Source of the DNA: an uncultured Lachnospiraceae bacterium
Lineage (GTDB): Bacteria; Bacillota; Clostridia; Lachnospirales; Lachnospiraceae
NCBI GenBank assembly: GCA_945827765.1
Contig: CALZPS010000069.1
Span: 1-7,517, forward strand
Reading direction: 5' to 3'
DNA length: 7,517 bases
In this document: positions 6,499 to 7,517 of the stretch, one piece after another
Layout of the letters: the number at the start of each line of letters is the position of its first letter
Numbering within the stretch: position 1 is the first letter of the stretch
The notes under the pieces: generated by a model
Told to the model about the DNA's origin: nothing
Database searches by the model: none
The model's input: only the letters and a program-made list of their open reading frames with translations
Program-made: the position numbers and the translations under genes

Positions 6499-7365
6499 AT
6501 GTTAGCCAATTTTGAAAAACGCAGCTATATCGGGAATGAACGGGTCTGGGTCGGCCGCTACCGCAACTTAAACAATCTGCCACACTGGCATCTGGAATGC
6601 GAATTGATTCATATAGAAGAAGGCTGTGCCACCGTCTCAAATAACAATCAAAAATACACGCTGCACGCAGGCGACGCCATTTTCCTTGACAGCGGAGACA
6701 TTCACTACATCAAAAGCGATGCGGACTGTATCCTTTCCATGGCATTGTTTGACTCCTCCATCATCCACGGCATCCAGAAGAAACATCGTCTGAAATCGGC
6801 GCTTTTGACCCACCCCTATCCGATTGAACCTTGTTTTTCCAAAATCAGAGAAGAACTAAGCGGACGGAAACCCTTTTTTGAACTACAGATTTGCGAATAT
6901 ATCACTTCCCTGATGATACAGATTTTCCGCGAAGAAGAGATTTTAGACCGTCACTGCGCGAATGAAAACTCCTCGATTGCCAACTACAAAAATCTGCTGG
7001 ACGAAATTGAAGAAAAATGCAGCTACATCACCTTTCAGGACGCAGCCGCATTTATGGGACTCTCTGAGCCTTATTTTTCCAGGTTCTTCCGCAAGATTTC
7101 CGGCATGACATTTTCCCAGTATTTAAATACTGTGAGACTGGAAAAAGCGATCAAACTTCTGCAGAACAACGAACAAAAAATGTCCATGACCGAGATTGCC
7201 GACCGCTGCGGTTTTGATACCATCCGGCACTTCAACCGGGTATTCAAAGACATCACCGGCATGTCACCGCGCTGCCTGCCCGCGGATTATACGCTGGATA
7301 TCAAGCCTATCCGGACAATTCAGGATGCATTCAATCCGACGCTGCAAAGTTCGGAGCTGTTGTAA
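6499..7365 (+). CDS. AraC-family transcriptional regulator with N-terminal cupin-like domain
   Basis: DNA-binding regulator, 288 residues, the usual size for AraC proteins with a ligand-binding arm. Residues about 20-90 form a cupin-like sensor: PHWHLECELIHIEEG, then LHAGDAIFLDSGDIHYI, a typical GD and H pattern. The DNA-binding domain is at about 165-262 with two helix-turn-helix units: FQDAAAFMGLSEPYFSRFFRKISG (first) and MTEIADRCGFDTIRHFNRVFKDITGMSP (second), the latter being the family signature. It is divergent from araB across 284 bp containing candidate half-sites, so it is probably the L-arabinose-responsive activator of araBDA, perhaps of lacZ too, and autoregulated. This is inferred from position; the ligand is not shown by sequence. 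Arabinose genes in many Firmicutes use the GntR-type AraR instead, and this protein is not one. It is not closely similar to E. coli AraC outside the HTH domain, so no symbol is given. Confidence 0.93.
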   Translation: MLANFEKRSYIGNERVWVGRYRNLNNLPHWHLECELIHIEEGCATVSNNNQKYTLHAGDAIFLDSGDIHYIKSDADCILSMALFDSSIIHGIQKKHRLKSALLTHPYPIEPCFSKIREELSGRKPFFELQICEYITSLMIQIFREEEILDRHCANENSSIANYKNLLDEIEEKCSYITFQDAAAFMGLSEPYFSRFFRKISGMTFSQYLNTVRLEKAIKLLQNNEQKMSMTEIADRCGFDTIRHFNRVFKDITGMSPRCLPADYTLDIKPIRTIQDAFNPTLQSSELL

Positions 7366-7413
7366 GAAATTTTCCGGACATCCGCATTCCCAAACAACCA
7401 GAATGAGGAAACG

Positions 7414-7454
7414 AAATAATAATATGTCATCGGTATTGACATATTATTATTTTT
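7414..7454 (+). terminator. Long A/T-rich hairpin, likely terminator of the regulator gene
   Basis: A perfect 16-bp stem pairs 7414-7429 with 7437-7452 around a seven-base loop (TCGGTAT) and ends in TTTT (7451-7454). It starts 48 bases after the regulator stop codon. Only three of the 16 pairs are G-C, unusually weak for an intrinsic terminator, and the right arm overlaps a TTGACA box. It may therefore serve as an operator as well as, or instead of, a terminator. Confidence 0.55.
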
Positions 7455-7464
7455 ACGGTAGTAT
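7436..7464 (+). promoter_or_regulatory. Candidate promoter reading out of the contig end
   Basis: A perfect -35 box TTGACA (7436-7441) is followed after 17 bp by TAGTAT (7459-7464). An alternative -10, TATAAC, starts at 7462 with a 20-bp spacer. A short inverted repeat GTATA-ACGTA-TATAC (7461-7475) overlaps the -10 region. Any gene served lies beyond the contig end. Confidence 0.4.
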
Positions 7465-7475
7465 AACGTATATAC

Positions 7476-7517
7476 CTGTCTCTTATACACATCTGACGCT
7501 GCCGACGATACTCCTTG
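7476..7517. other. Sequencing adapter contamination (Nextera transposase end plus i5 index)
   Basis: Bases 7476-7494 are CTGTCTCTTATACACATCT, the Nextera mosaic-end read-through sequence. They are followed by GACGCTGCCGACGA (7495-7508), the rest of the read-1-side adapter. The next eight bases TACTCCTT (7509-7516) are the reverse complement of AAGGAGTA, the i5 index 507 as I recall it, and the final G fits the start of the P5 sequence. This is library artefact left on a contig end, not biology. Confidence 0.97.

Noticed and set aside
7476..7494. Tn5-like transposon end as a mobile element
   Set aside because: It is followed directly by the synthetic Nextera adapter and an index sequence, so it comes from library preparation.

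Overview
The window looks like chromosomal DNA from a Clostridia-class Firmicute, most likely a gut Lachnospiraceae-type anaerobe. This is inferred from the strong purine-rich ribosome binding sites (AAGGAGG-type), the A/T-rich intergenic DNA around genes of moderate GC, and the protein sequences. No species can be named. The last 42 bases (7476-7517) are not genomic: they match a Nextera library adapter plus an i5 index, so real sequence ends at about 7475.

Layout from left to right. (1) At 1-2040, on the minus strand, lies the 5' 680 codons of a LacZ-type GH2 beta-galactosidase. It is cut by the left edge, so its C-terminal part is missing. (2) At 2041-2325 is an intergenic region that holds the lacZ promoter and a Rho-independent terminator for the genes to its right. 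(3) At 2326-6214, on the minus strand, is a compact L-arabinose catabolic operon read in the order araB (ribulokinase), araD (L-ribulose-5-phosphate 4-epimerase), araA (L-arabinose isomerase). (4) At 6215-6498 is a 284-bp divergent control region. (5) At 6499-7365, on the plus strand, is an AraC-family regulator with an N-terminal cupin-like domain and a C-terminal double HTH. (6) At 7366-7475 is a long A/T-rich hairpin that overlaps a promoter-like sequence reading out of the contig.

How the genes work together: AraA converts L-arabinose to L-ribulose, AraB phosphorylates it to L-ribulose-5-phosphate, and AraD epimerises that to D-xylulose-5-phosphate for the pentose phosphate or phosphoketolase routes. 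The divergent AraC-type protein is the obvious candidate regulator. The araB and lacZ promoters share a 13-nt block around TATAAT and have no recognisable -35 box. Each also has a short direct repeat with an exact 21-bp period just upstream, the spacing typical of AraC-family half-sites. This suggests that the beta-galactosidase gene, although separated by a terminator, is co-regulated with arabinose use, as would suit growth on arabinogalactan-type or arabinopyranosyl-containing glycans. No transporter or arabinofuranosidase gene is visible in the window.

I found no tRNA, rRNA, CRISPR array, insertion sequence or phage gene. The core genes belong to known families; what merits a second look is the regulatory architecture and the variant ribulokinase.
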